A stretch of 45,725 nt of DNA from JACZST01 sp036985755 (GTDB lineage Bacteria > Actinomycetota > Acidimicrobiia > Spongiisociales > UBA5794). The notes under the pieces are model-generated. The model saw only the letters and a program-made list of their open reading frames with translations. It made no database searches and was not told where the DNA came from. The position numbers and the translations under genes are program-made. This document shows, in pieces, positions 16,813 to 25,571 of this stretch. The stretch covers positions 1 through 45,725 of the forward strand of contig BTQG01000008.1 of NCBI GenBank assembly GCA_036985755.1, given 5' to 3'. The stretch's first letter is position 1. Every line of letters starts with the position of its first letter.

Positions 16813-17007
16813 TCAAGAAGTCGGGCCAGCGCAGTGGTCGCGTGCGCTTGGGTATACCGTCACGGTACATCTAGACACGCACGAGCCGGAGACCGCATAA
16901 GCGACTGCGACCATCTTGGGGAACTCACGGCGAAAGAAGATCTCGAACAGCTCGGCGGCCTTGACGACCTGTAGCTCGCCGTCGTCGTCGACGCGGTTTG
17001 CGGGCAT
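16813..17007 (-). pseudogene. ECF sigma factor remnant (region 2.1 only)
   Basis: The ATG at 17007 opens 64 codons. Residues about 17-42 (AAELFEIFFRREFPKMVAVA then YAVSGS) match the start of sigma region 2 of extracytoplasmic-function sigma factors. The expected continuation (AEDLAQEAF-like region 2.2-2.4 and region 4) is missing: after SGS the frame runs into the palindromic repeat at 16837-16885 and stops. This is a 5' fragment of a once longer gene, broken at the repeat. Confidence 0.65.
16837..16885 (+). repeat. Dispersed palindromic element, copy A
   Basis: 49 bp with terminal inverted CGTGCG/CGCACG and inner TACCG-TCA-CGGTA. It aligns without gaps to the reverse complement of 42916-42964 with 37 of 49 identities. 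It lies exactly at the break of the sigma-factor remnant. Confidence 0.65.
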
Positions 17008-17116
17008 TGCTGCTCGATCTCTCACTCGTACAGACACATGTATACACACGCACCAGGCCGGGGCGACGTCTACACCTCGCCTCCCACGGCCGAGGGACAC
17101 ACTCGGAACACAGTTG

Positions 17117-17142
17117 CGATATATCGTGATAGTATGTCGATA
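17117..17142. promoter_or_regulatory. Probable PadR operator
   Basis: CGATATATCG (17117-17126) and the inverted pair TATCG (17122-17126)/CGATA (17138-17142) lie 22-47 bp before the padR-like start. PadR proteins of this type commonly bind their own promoter at AT-rich palindromes of this kind. A second palindrome TGTATACA is at 17039-17046. Confidence 0.45.
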
Positions 17143-17163
17143 CACTCGAAGAAAGGAAACATC

Positions 17164-17760
17164 ATGCACGGTCATGCACAGGCACCCCCATGGGCGATGC
17201 GGTACCCGATGCGAATCATGGCAATGGGCGGACGCGGTCGTCGCCGCGGTTGGGGCTGGGTGGATTTCCCCGGCCACTTTGCGATGGGCGGCAAAGGACC
17301 GTTTTCCGCAAGTCGGACCAGGGTGAGCCGTGGCGAGGTACGCACCGCCATCCTGTTGTTGCTGGCGGAAGAGCCGATGCACGGCTACCAGATCATGCAG
17401 GAGCTGTCCGAGCGGAGCGGCGGGGTGTGGCGGCCCAGCCCCGGATCGATCTACCCGACGCTGCAACAGCTCGCCGACGAGGGGCTGGTCGAGCTCGAAG
17501 ACCGCGACGGAAAGAAGATCTACAACCTGACCGACACCGGACGGGCCAAGGTCGAGGGCAGCGACGCCACTCCTCCGTGGCAGCGTTTCGATGGTGAGGG
17601 CGACGACGAGCTGATGGCGCTGCGTGACCTTGGGTTCCAGGTCGGCGCCGCCGTGATGCAGGTCGCTCACGCCGGCTCGCAGGAACAGCAGGCCGAGGCG
17701 AGAACCATCCTTGCCGATACCAGGAAACGTCTGTATCGGCTCTTAGCCGAAGACGAATAG
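17164..17760 (+). CDS. PadR family transcriptional regulator
   Basis: 198 residues from ATG 17164 with GAAAGGA 6 nt upstream. Residues 1-55 are a Met/Gly/Arg/Trp-rich extension (MHGHAQAPPWAMRYPMR; MGGRGRRRGWGW). The winged HTH follows: RGEVRTAILLLLAEEPMHGY, GVWRPSPGSIYPTLQQLADE, and KKIYNLTDTGRAKVEG. A C-terminal helical dimerisation part ends at AEDE. PadR proteins usually repress a neighbouring transporter gene; none is adjacent here. Autoregulation is likely from the upstream palindrome. Confidence 0.9.
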   Translation: MHGHAQAPPWAMRYPMRIMAMGGRGRRRGWGWVDFPGHFAMGGKGPFSASRTRVSRGEVRTAILLLLAEEPMHGYQIMQELSERSGGVWRPSPGSIYPTLQQLADEGLVELEDRDGKKIYNLTDTGRAKVEGSDATPPWQRFDGEGDDELMALRDLGFQVGAAVMQVAHAGSQEQQAEARTILADTRKRLYRLLAEDE

Positions 17761-17783
17761 TCCTTCTTCGGACACCCGGTTGA

Positions 17784-18092
17784 TCAGGAGATCCCCCGCG
17801 CCTCCTCGTAGGCGGATAGGTAGGCATCGATTGGACCGGCGGCGATCGTTTCTCCAATGATGTCGAGCGCAACGTCCTCGGCGCTGTTGTAGCGCAGACA
17901 TGACTTGCCCATGTCGAGATGTCTCCCGCTGCGCTCGTAGCGCTCCCGGAAGGCCTCCTCACCGCCGGTGAAGGCCACGCTGGTCAGGTACAGGGCGTTG
18001 TAGTGCTTCTGTGCCGCCAGCGCCGCGTACTGGAGGGGCTTACCGTTGTAGGTCTCGGGATACCGCTCGAGCGGTATCTCATAGGTGATCAT
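17784..18092 (-). CDS. DUF1801 domain protein, 5'-truncated
   Basis: 102 residues from ATG 18092. MITYEIPLERYPETYNGKPL, AALAAQKHYNALYL and GKSCLRYNSAEDVALDIIG match the C-terminal two thirds of the DUF1801 (YdhG-like) fold. Full-length relatives carry about 45 more residues before the WGM motif. Here the in-frame bases before the ATG read LSWGM, but directly upstream is the thiolase stop codon (18101-18103). The gene thus looks cut at its 5' end and joined to the thiolase gene, 8 bp away. Confidence 0.65.
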   Translation of the reverse strand: MITYEIPLERYPETYNGKPLQYAALAAQKHYNALYLTSVAFTGGEEAFRERYERSGRHLDMGKSCLRYNSAEDVALDIIGETIAAGPIDAYLSAYEEARGIS

Positions 18093-18100
18093 CCCCCAGC

Positions 18101-19291
18101 TCAGGCGACCTCGAAGAGGCCGGCGGCTCCCATCCCTCCACCGACACACATGGTGACGATGCCGTACCGGCCGCCGCTTCGTTTCAGCTGCCGCAGCAGC
18201 TGGCCCACCATCCGTGACCCGGTCATCCCGTACGGGTGCCCGATTGAAATCGACCCGCCCATCGGGTTGAACTTCTCGTCGGGGATCTCCAGCGCCCGCT
18301 GGCAGTAGAGCACCTGGGAGGCGAAGGCCTCGTTGAGCTCGACGATGTCGATGTCGTCGAGGGTCAGCCCCGCATGGTCCAACAGCTTGGGCACGGCGAG
18401 TGCCGGCCCGATCCCCATCTCATCGGGATCGACACCGGCGAGCTGGAAGCCGCGGAACCAGCCGAGGGGATCGAGACCATGCTCCTGGGCGTACTCGGCC
18501 GAGGTGATCACCGTTGCCGAACCGGCGTCGGCGAACTGCGAAGAGTTCCCTGCAGTAACACTGCCACCCTCCGGGTCGAAGACCGGTGGAAGTTTGGCGA
18601 GCCCTTCGATGGTCGTATCCGGTCGGTTGGCCTCGTCGCGAGCGAAGAGGACCCCCTCTTCGATTGCCATCTCGCCGTCCTGCTGCTTGACGGATCGGTC
18701 GACCTTGATCGGTGCGATGTCGTCGTCGAACCATCCCGCCTCCTGGGCGGCCGCGGTGCGCTGCTGGGACATGAGCGAGTAGGCGTCCTGGTCCTGTCGG
18801 CTTATCCCGTATCGTTTGGCAACGACCTCGGCGGTCTCACCCATCGACAGATAGACCCCGGGCCACTGTTCCTGAAGCCCGGTGTTGTACATATCGACCG
18901 AACGAAAGTTCTGGTTTTGGACCAGGGAGATCGACTCCACTCCCCCACCGATGATCACATCGGCCTCGCCAACCATGATTCGATGTGCCGCCATGGCCAC
19001 CGTGTTGAGCCCCGACGAGCAGAACCGATTGACGGTTGCTCCCGGCACCGAAGAAGGCAAGCCGGCTCTCAGCAGCGAAATGCGGGCGACATTGTGACCG
19101 GATGGGCCCTCGGGGAGCCCGCACCCGATCAGGACATCGGCCACGTCCTCGTCGGAGATGGATGGCACCGCATCCAGGGCGGCGCGGATGGCATGCGCAG
19201 CGAGATCATCTGGTCGGGTGAGGTTCAGCGACCCCCGGAAGCCCTTGCCCAGTGGGGTTCGTTTGCTGGATACGACGACGGCTTCTCGCAT
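18101..19291 (-). CDS. Acetyl-CoA acyltransferase (thiolase)
   Basis: 396 residues from ATG 19291 (MREAVVVSSKRTPLGKGFRG). Thiolase catalytic residues are present: nucleophilic Cys in VNRFCSSGLNTVAMAAHRIM (about residue 87), His in SIGHPYGMTGSR, and the second Cys in VTMCVGGGMGAAG. NEAFA precedes the His motif as expected. It catalyses the last step of beta-oxidation or acetoacetyl-CoA formation. Other acyl-CoA genes lie at 24144-27905, so it probably belongs to a fatty-acid-degrading set, though not in one operon. Confidence 0.92.
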   Translation of the reverse strand: MREAVVVSSKRTPLGKGFRGSLNLTRPDDLAAHAIRAALDAVPSISDEDVADVLIGCGLPEGPSGHNVARISLLRAGLPSSVPGATVNRFCSSGLNTVAMAAHRIMVGEADVIIGGGVESISLVQNQNFRSVDMYNTGLQEQWPGVYLSMGETAEVVAKRYGISRQDQDAYSLMSQQRTAAAQEAGWFDDDIAPIKVDRSVKQQDGEMAIEEGVLFARDEANRPDTTIEGLAKLPPVFDPEGGSVTAGNSSQFADAGSATVITSAEYAQEHGLDPLGWFRGFQLAGVDPDEMGIGPALAVPKLLDHAGLTLDDIDIVELNEAFASQVLYCQRALEIPDEKFNPMGGSISIGHPYGMTGSRMVGQLLRQLKRSGGRYGIVTMCVGGGMGAAGLFEVA

Positions 19292-19396
19292 GTGGCACAC
19301 CCTGGTTGAGACTGGCTACAGGCTACCCGGCTCAGACCTTTCCCTCCCCCCTTCAAGACCTTTTGTGGGCTCGCTATTCCTGAATCTGGAACATAC

Positions 19397-20422
19397 TCAG
19401 AAACCGAGTCGAGACTTGGTGATTGGTCCGACCAGGCCGTCCACGGTCAACCCCTCAGCGCCCTGGAAGCCGAGCACCGCGGCGTTGGTTCGGCTGCCAA
19501 AGATGCCATCGGCGGGTCCAGGGGGGTAGCCGGCGGCAGCAAGCGCCTGCTGGAGCGCCACCACGTCCGGCCCGCGGTCGCCGCGGCGCATGATGCGGTT
19601 CGGCTGCTGCGTGCCAGGGTCATAGTGCGCATCGAGCGCCGCCCTGGTATTGGGGCCCACAACACCGTCTGCGGTTATGCCCTTGTCGAGTTGAAAGCCC
19701 CGCACCGCTCCCGCCGTCACCGGACCGAAGATGGCATCCGCCCGGCCGGAGGAGATACCGAGTTCGTTGAGGATCTCCTGGAGACGACGAACGTCGGCGC
19801 CACGGTCGCCGATGCGCAGGATTCGGGATCCATCGAACAGCGGATCGGCGGCGCCCAAACCGAGCCAGTTGCCTCCGGCAGCGGCCAACGCATGGAACGG
19901 GTTGACGTAGACCCCCGAGGGGTCGAGCAGTTCGAAGTGCACGTGCGACCCGGTGTTCTCCGCATTGCCGGAATCGCCTACCCAACCGATGACGGTGCCA
20001 GCAGTGACATGGGCGCCGGGAACGATGCCGTCTGCGATGCCCCACCCCAACCCGTCGTCGGTACCGGCGGTGTCGTTGTTGAGGTGGATATACCGCGATT
20101 CCCAGCCATCGTCATGGCTCAGCACCAGCGAGCAACATCGGTCTCGGTTCGGCGTGGAGCGACTGCTCCAGTTCACCAGCCGGACCGTGGCGTCGGCGGC
20201 GGCCACCACGGGGGTCATCTTGGCGGCCATGATGTCCTGGGCATGGTGGATCCCACCGGAGCGACGCGCCCAGAACCAATCGGTGAAGTGGTGATCACCG
20301 TCGACAGGGAATGCCAGGTCGTACTCGACGAGGTCGCCGAGCTCGGCGGCGGCCGCCGGGGCCGCGGTGGCGACGAGCAACAACACCACGAACGTCACGA
20401 CGAGCGCGCGGAGGCGACCCAT
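19397..20422 (-). CDS. Secreted M23 peptidase with two peptidoglycan-binding domains
   Basis: 341 residues. A Sec signal peptide (LVVTFVVLLLVATAAPAAAA) precedes an M23/LytM-like domain: HHAQDIMA supplies the first His/Asp zinc ligands and GSHVHFEL the HxH pair. Two PG_binding_1 repeats follow: ILRIGDRGADVRRLQEILNE...IFGPVTAGAVRGFQ and IMRRGDRGPDVVALQQALAA...IFGSRTNAAVLGFQ. It probably cleaves peptide cross-bridges in the cell wall. The protein ends with ITKSRLGF. Confidence 0.9.
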   Translation of the reverse strand: MGRLRALVVTFVVLLLVATAAPAAAAELGDLVEYDLAFPVDGDHHFTDWFWARRSGGIHHAQDIMAAKMTPVVAAADATVRLVNWSSRSTPNRDRCCSLVLSHDDGWESRYIHLNNDTAGTDDGLGWGIADGIVPGAHVTAGTVIGWVGDSGNAENTGSHVHFELLDPSGVYVNPFHALAAAGGNWLGLGAADPLFDGSRILRIGDRGADVRRLQEILNELGISSGRADAIFGPVTAGAVRGFQLDKGITADGVVGPNTRAALDAHYDPGTQQPNRIMRRGDRGPDVVALQQALAAAGYPPGPADGIFGSRTNAAVLGFQGAEGLTVDGLVGPITKSRLGF

Positions 20423-20503
20423 TCACCCAGTATCGACCGATTTCCACAGCAGGTGAGGGATCTTGGCCTCGCGCCGGGAGGCGAAGGGCTTCGATGGCTC
20501 GGG

Positions 20504-21991
20504 TCAGCGGCGCCAGAAGGCAGGTGTGAACAAGAGGAGGATGGGAAAGATCTCGAGTCTGCCGACAATCATCATGAAGGCGAGCAGCCACTTTCCCGGG
20601 GTCACGACGGTGGCGTAGGTGCTCGTCGGTCCCAGCTCGCCGAGCGCCGGGCCAACGTTGCTAAGGGCGGAAGCGGCGGCGGACGTCGAGCTCGCGACGT
20701 CGATCCCGTTGCCGGACAGCGCCTCGAAGAAGGACAGGAGCACGCTGCCGCCTACGAAGATCCCGATATAGAGGAAGAAATAGGCCGAGACGTTACGCAG
20801 CACCGAGGCAGGGACGACGACACCACCGAACCGTGTGAGGTTGACCGCCTGAGGTCGGGTGATGGCGCGCAGGTCGGCACCGGAGGATTTCGCCAATAGG
20901 CCGACCCGGTAGGTCTTCATGCCACCGGTTGTGGATCCTGCCATCCCGCCGAGGAACATGAACAGCATCAGCAGGATCAACAGACGCGGTCCCCAGGCAG
21001 CGAAGTTGGTCGTGGTATAACCGGTGCCGGTGACCAGCGTGAGTGTGGTGAAGATCCCGTCCCTGATTCCTGTGTTATCGGCGACATCGCCGATCGCAAA
21101 CCCGGCCAGCACGAGGACGGCGGCGACGATCACGATTGCGACGTACAAACGGAACTCGCTATTGGTTGCGTATTCGGCGGGATTGGACAGCGCTCGATAG
21201 TGGAGGGCGAACGACATCCCTGCAACGAACATGAAGAAGATGACGACCCACTGGGTGTAGGCGCTGAAGGCACCGATGGACTCGGATGCGGTAGAGAATC
21301 CGCCGGTCGATACGCTGGTGAGGGCGTGGGCGACACCTTCGAACAACGACATATCACCCAGCGTCAGCAAGATGGCGGCGATGACGGTGAACGCTACATA
21401 CACACCCCACAGGCGGAGGGCCGTGCCCTGGAATCGTGGAGTGAGTCGCTCGGGTTCGGGTCCCGGCGCCTCCGCCCGCGCCAACTGAACGCCTCCGGCA
21501 CCGATCAGCGGGAGCACCGCTATCGACAGCACGATTATCCCCATCCCGCCGAGCCACTGCGTCGTTGCTCGCCACAGCAGGATTGCGTTGGCCACCGACG
21601 ACAGATCGCTGATAACGGTGGAGCCGGTGGTGGTGAAGCCCGCGGTCGACTCGAAGACGGCGTCGGTGACACCGGAGATGGTTCCCGAGAGCAACAGAGG
21701 CAGGGCGCCAAAAAACACAACACTGATCCACGCCACTGCCACGGAGGCAAATGCCTGTTTCGGTGTCAGGGTATGCGGCCGGCCCGCCCACAGCACCATC
21801 GCTGCTCCAATGACGATCGTGACCGCGGCGGAAACGGTGAGATCCCTGCTCGGACCCCACTCGCGGTACAGGAGACCGACGACGGCGGAAGGCAGCATGG
21901 CAAAGCCCGATCCGACAAGCACAACGCCGACGATGTAGGCGACATGGCGCGGAGTCGGCGGCACCGACCAGCCGCTGTGTCGCACGGGCAC
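20504..21991 (-). CDS. trkH: TrkH family potassium uptake protein
   Basis: 495 residues, membrane-embedded. Four P-loop regions typical of TrkH/KtrB are visible: TAGFTTTGSTVI, SVSTGGFSTASES, TGTGYTTTNFAAW and SNVGPALG. It is the channel subunit of a Trk/Ktr K+ uptake system. Its ATG lies 2 bp after the trkA stop, so both are one unit with trkA first. Confidence 0.93.
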   Translation of the reverse strand: MPVRHSGWSVPPTPRHVAYIVGVVLVGSGFAMLPSAVVGLLYREWGPSRDLTVSAAVTIVIGAAMVLWAGRPHTLTPKQAFASVAVAWISVVFFGALPLLLSGTISGVTDAVFESTAGFTTTGSTVISDLSSVANAILLWRATTQWLGGMGIIVLSIAVLPLIGAGGVQLARAEAPGPEPERLTPRFQGTALRLWGVYVAFTVIAAILLTLGDMSLFEGVAHALTSVSTGGFSTASESIGAFSAYTQWVVIFFMFVAGMSFALHYRALSNPAEYATNSEFRLYVAIVIVAAVLVLAGFAIGDVADNTGIRDGIFTTLTLVTGTGYTTTNFAAWGPRLLILLMLFMFLGGMAGSTTGGMKTYRVGLLAKSSGADLRAITRPQAVNLTRFGGVVVPASVLRNVSAYFFLYIGIFVGGSVLLSFFEALSGNGIDVASSTSAAASALSNVGPALGELGPTSTYATVVTPGKWLLAFMMIVGRLEIFPILLLFTPAFWRR

Positions 21992-21993
21992 CG

Positions 21994-23325
21994 CTACACC
22001 GTGAACTGTTTCTCGACCGCGGCCGTGGCTTGCGGCGTGGCGAATACGACCACCCGGTCGCCGCCGGCGAACCGGGTCGCACCCCGCGGAACAATCGGCT
22101 CCCCACCGCGCAACACGGCGGCGACCACCATGCCATCGGGCCGATCCAGCTCACCGATCGTCATCCCGACCGCCGGCACGTCGGGCTTGAGCTCGATTTC
22201 GACCGCCTCGATATCGCCGGTCATGAAACTCACCGCTGATATGTAGGAACCCCGGCGCACGAAGCGCAGCACCTCGTTGGCGGCTGCCACCTCCGACGAG
22301 ACGCCGGCATCCACACCGGGCGTGGTGATGAGATCGAACAGGTCCAGCCGGTTATAGCGCGCCACGGTCATCGATGCCCCCAGGGCCTTACCGATGAGAC
22401 AAGAGAGGATGTTCTTCGCGTCATCGCGAGTGAGGCCCACGATCGCATCATGCTCGCCGACACTGAGTGACGACAGCGAGGCGGGGTCGGTGGCGTCGGC
22501 GATGACGACATCGAATCTTGCATTGCGCTCGGCGATCTGGCGGGCGCGCTCGGGGTCGCTGTGCATGAGGATGACCTGTTTCCCGCCGTCGCGCAGCAGG
22601 ATGGCCGTCGTCTCTGCAGCCCTTCCGCCACCGACGACGATGACCCTGCCGATCTTCTCGTTGCGGAGGCCGATGAGCTCTCCCGCCCTCGACTCATCGG
22701 GCGTAGGCACCGCGACGAGGACCTTGTCGAAAACCTCGACCACGGTGTCACCGGTGCCGACCAGGGTGCGATCGCCGCGAACGATGGTGGATATGACAAA
22801 ATCCCAACCGACCAGTGACGAGCGCACATCGGCGAGACGTTTGCCGACCAGCGCAGACTCGGGACCCACCAGCCCACCGATGACGGTGATGGCGCCGTCG
22901 CCGAATTGGAACGAATCGGAGAGGCCGGGCCGGTCCACCAGGCGAACCAGTTGGCGAGCGACGACCTCCCTCGGATCTACCACCGCCTCGATACCCATCG
23001 AGGAAATGACACTTCGCACCTCCGGATTCTCCAAACGTACGACGGTGCGCGGCACCCCGAGGGAGCGTGCCGTCTCCGAGGCAAGCACATTGACCCCGTC
23101 GTTGTCCGACATCGCGAGCAGCAACTCCGCCTTCGAAGCGCCGGCGCGGCGCTGCACACTCGGGTTGGCGCCGTTGCCGGTGACGACGAGAGCATCGAGC
23201 GTGCTGCGCAGCTTGGCGGACCGAGCCGGGTCGGATTCGATCACCGCCACGTCTTCGCCCTCGGAGATCAGCCGGTTGGCGAGGAAGGCACCGTCTGCTC
23301 CCCCACCCACGATGATGACGTGCAT
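21994..23325 (-). CDS. trkA: TrkA, cytoplasmic potassium channel regulator
   Basis: 443 residues in two RCK repeats. The first Rossmann motif is IIVGGGADGAFLANRL at the N-terminus with the acidic VIESD; the second is VIVVGGGRAAETTAILL near residue 230. Each is followed by a TrkA-C segment. It binds NAD(H)/ATP and gates TrkH. It has no clear Shine-Dalgarno sequence. Confidence 0.93.
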   Translation of the reverse strand: MHVIIVGGGADGAFLANRLISEGEDVAVIESDPARSAKLRSTLDALVVTGNGANPSVQRRAGASKAELLLAMSDNDGVNVLASETARSLGVPRTVVRLENPEVRSVISSMGIEAVVDPREVVARQLVRLVDRPGLSDSFQFGDGAITVIGGLVGPESALVGKRLADVRSSLVGWDFVISTIVRGDRTLVGTGDTVVEVFDKVLVAVPTPDESRAGELIGLRNEKIGRVIVVGGGRAAETTAILLRDGGKQVILMHSDPERARQIAERNARFDVVIADATDPASLSSLSVGEHDAIVGLTRDDAKNILSCLIGKALGASMTVARYNRLDLFDLITTPGVDAGVSSEVAAANEVLRFVRRGSYISAVSFMTGDIEAVEIELKPDVPAVGMTIGELDRPDGMVVAAVLRGGEPIVPRGATRFAGGDRVVVFATPQATAAVEKQFTV

Positions 23326-23459
23326 GCCACGGTCCTGGGTCTACGTTCCCGGCGAGCGTAGCCGTCCCGTGGCCGATGGACAGAGGCCCGCCCGGGCGCG
23401 GGCACGCTCTTCGAAGTGGCTCACCAGCGCATCGGCATGAGACCGACACTGTGTCCGGG

Positions 23460-23465
23460 TACGCT
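23460..23465 (+). promoter_or_regulatory. -10 box TACGCT, leaderless start of RNA methylase gene
   Basis: TACGCT is 7 nt before GTG 23473. This decides the start in favour of the GTG rather than upstream ATG 23437. Confidence 0.45.
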
Positions 23466-23472
23466 GCCCGCC

Positions 23473-24087
23473 GTGACCGCTGACGATCCTGAGGTCGGCG
23501 TTGGCCCGCACCCCGAGCCCTGGCCGGACGATCCGCGCTATGACGAAGAGTTGCTTGCATCGGGCGATCGGCGCAACGTCATCGACATGTATCGCTATTG
23601 GACCAGGGAGGCGATCGTGGCCGATCTCGATCGGCGCAGGCATCCGTACCACGTCGCGGTGGAGAACTGGAAACATGACCTGAACATTGGCACGGTGGTA
23701 CGCAACGCCAACGCCTTTCTCGCCGCCGAGGTCCACATCGTTGGCAAGCGGCGCTGGAACCGGCGGGGGGCAATGGTCACCGATCGTTATCAGCATGTCC
23801 GGCACCATGAAACCATCGAAGACCTCGTGTCCTGGGCCGTCGAGGTGGACCTGTCGGTGATCGGGATCGATATCGTGCCGGGGGCAGTCCCACTGGAGTC
23901 AACGATGCTGCCGGAGCGATGTGTCCTGCTGTTCGGCCAGGAAGGGCCCGGCCTCTCCCCCGCCGCCAGGCAAGCCAGCGAGGTGGTGTGCTCGATCACC
24001 CAGTTCGGATCGACACGCTCGATAAACGCGGGGGTGGCCTCGGGAATCGCCATGCACGAATGGATCCGACAACACGTCCTGGTTTGA
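23473..24087 (+). CDS. SpoU/TrmH family RNA methyltransferase
   Basis: 204 residues from GTG 23473. The SPOUT motifs are ENWKHDLNIGTVVRNANAF (motif 1, with the catalytic Arg and Asn), VLLFGQEGPGLSP (motif 2) and SITQFGSTRSINAGVASGIA (motif 3). These proteins 2'-O-methylate tRNA or rRNA by binding SAM in a trefoil knot. The N-terminal 40 residues are acidic and not the L30e-like domain of rRNA enzymes, so a tRNA target is more likely (inference). Confidence 0.88.
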   Translation: MTADDPEVGVGPHPEPWPDDPRYDEELLASGDRRNVIDMYRYWTREAIVADLDRRRHPYHVAVENWKHDLNIGTVVRNANAFLAAEVHIVGKRRWNRRGAMVTDRYQHVRHHETIEDLVSWAVEVDLSVIGIDIVPGAVPLESTMLPERCVLLFGQEGPGLSPAARQASEVVCSITQFGSTRSINAGVASGIAMHEWIRQHVLV

Positions 24088-24143
24088 CGAGCGTCGGCTA
24101 CGACGTGGGGCCCCGTGTTGTAGCCGAGCTCCCCGGCCGAGGC

Positions 24144-24896
24144 CTATCGCGGGCCCATGCGCAAGGCGCCGTCGAGGCGGATGGTCTCCCCGTTCATGTA
24201 CCCGTTGTGGACGATCTCAATAACCAACGAGGCGAAATCTTCCGGGGTGCCCAACCGCTTGGGGAAGGGAACCGACGCCTCCAGCTGCTTGCGGAACTCA
24301 GGAGTGACGCCACCAAGGAGGGGGGTGTCGATGATCCCGGGGGCGATGGTATTGACCCGGATTCCGACCGAAGCGAGGTCCCGTGCCGCCGGCAGCGTCA
24401 GCCCGACGATGCCGGCCTTCGACGCCGCGTAGGCAACCTGTCCAATCTGCCCTTCGTAGGCGGCGACGGAGGCGGTGTTGACGATCACGCCACGTTCGCC
24501 GTGATCGAGAGGGTCATTGTTCGCCATGACCGATGCGGCCCGCGCCAACACGTTGAACGTCCCGACGAGATTCACATCGATGACCCTTCGGAACGCCTCG
24601 ACTGGGTGTGGCTCGCCGTCTTTTCCCAGCGTCCTTCGTGCCTCACCGACTCCAGCGCAGTTGACCGCCACCCGGAACGTGCCCGCCTCGCCGAGCGCCG
24701 CCTCCACTTCGTTGGCTGAGGTGACGTCGGTGTTGCGGTAGCGGCCTCCGATCGACTCTGCGAGGACGGTTCCGAGCTCGTCCTGGAGGTCGAGGATGGT
24801 GACCATCGCCCCCTCGGCAGCGAGGGCGCGAGCAGTGGCGGCGCCAAGCCCCGAGGCCCCCCCGGTCACGATGGCGCCCACTCCGCTGATGATCAC
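24144..24896 (-). CDS. SDR, type II 3-hydroxyacyl-CoA dehydrogenase-like
   Basis: 250 residues from GTG 24896, set by a leaderless -10 box. The NAD(H) motif is AIVTGGASGLGAATARAL, catalytic Ser/Tyr/Lys lie in NTASVAAYEGQIGQVAYAAS and the following K. The C-terminal half (VPFPKRLGTPEDFASLV and NGETIRLDGALRMGP) closely matches the HSD17B10/HADH2 pattern, so oxidation of 3-hydroxyacyl-CoA is the best guess. It sits near two acyl-CoA dehydrogenases. Confidence 0.9.
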   Translation of the reverse strand: MIISGVGAIVTGGASGLGAATARALAAEGAMVTILDLQDELGTVLAESIGGRYRNTDVTSANEVEAALGEAGTFRVAVNCAGVGEARRTLGKDGEPHPVEAFRRVIDVNLVGTFNVLARAASVMANNDPLDHGERGVIVNTASVAAYEGQIGQVAYAASKAGIVGLTLPAARDLASVGIRVNTIAPGIIDTPLLGGVTPEFRKQLEASVPFPKRLGTPEDFASLVIEIVHNGYMNGETIRLDGALRMGPR

Positions 24897-24903
24897 GACG
24901 GCG

Positions 24904-24909
24904 ATGCTA
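24904..24909 (-). promoter_or_regulatory. -10 box TAGCAT, leaderless start of SDR gene
   Basis: On the minus strand TAGCAT is followed by CGCCGTC (7 nt) and the GTG at 24896. Confidence 0.5.
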
Positions 24910-24942
24910 GCCGGGCCCGACCAGCCATCTGGTTGTGTCGAC

Positions 24943-25515
24943 TCAGACGGTCTTCCGGTCGAGACCGGCGCGCTCGAGCGCAGGCACGACGGCGGTGAGC
25001 GGGAGCCCGATGACATTGCTACGGGTGCCGACCATCCCGGTGACGAACCGCTCCCCCTCACCCTGGATGGCGTAGGCCCCTGCCTTGCCCAGCGGCTCGC
25101 CGGTGTCCACATAGGCGGCGGCCTCTTCGTCGCTGATGTTCCGCATGGTGACGAGGGTGACTTCGAAACCATCTTCGACGATGGCCCCTCCGATGGCCAG
25201 GGCCCAGCCGGTGACTACTGCATGGGTTCGGCCGGCCAGACGTTGCAGCATCTCGATCGCATGGTTGCGGTCGATCGGTTTACCGAAGGCCTCGCCGTCG
25301 AGCACGACTGCGGTGTCCGCACCCAGTACGAGCGCGTCCTCTTCGCCCGGCGAGAGTGCCTTTTCCCTTGCCAAACGGATGACGGTCTGTTCCGGTGCCT
25401 CGTCGGGCAGCGCGGTCTCATCGATCTGGGGTATTCGCCTGGTGATCGAGTACCCGGCTGCGCTCAGCAGCAGTGCCCTGCGCGGCGATGAACTGGCGAG
25501 TACGAGGTCGGGCAC
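24943..25515 (-). CDS. Maf family nucleotide pyrophosphatase
   Basis: 190 residues from GTG 25515 (VPDLVLASSSPRRALLLSAA). The Maf signature SSSPRR is at the N-terminus, with ADTAVVLDGEAFGKP and AYAIQGEGERFV further on. Maf proteins hydrolyse non-canonical or modified NTPs (dTTP/UTP type or m7GTP type) and thereby affect division and mutation. Upstream in-frame codons to 25554 lack conservation. Confidence 0.9.
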   Translation of the reverse strand: MPDLVLASSSPRRALLLSAAGYSITRRIPQIDETALPDEAPEQTVIRLAREKALSPGEEDALVLGADTAVVLDGEAFGKPIDRNHAIEMLQRLAGRTHAVVTGWALAIGGAIVEDGFEVTLVTMRNISDEEAAAYVDTGEPLGKAGAYAIQGEGERFVTGMVGTRSNVIGLPLTAVVPALERAGLDRKTV

Positions 25516-25571
25516 GGGTGCATCCTGGCATGATGCAATCGAAGTAGCGCGCACGGAACGAGAGGTGAACG

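Noticed and set aside
19625..22246. Long plus-strand frames opposite the M23 peptidase and trkH
   Set aside because: Low-complexity Gly/Asp/Arg translations antisense to strongly conserved genes.
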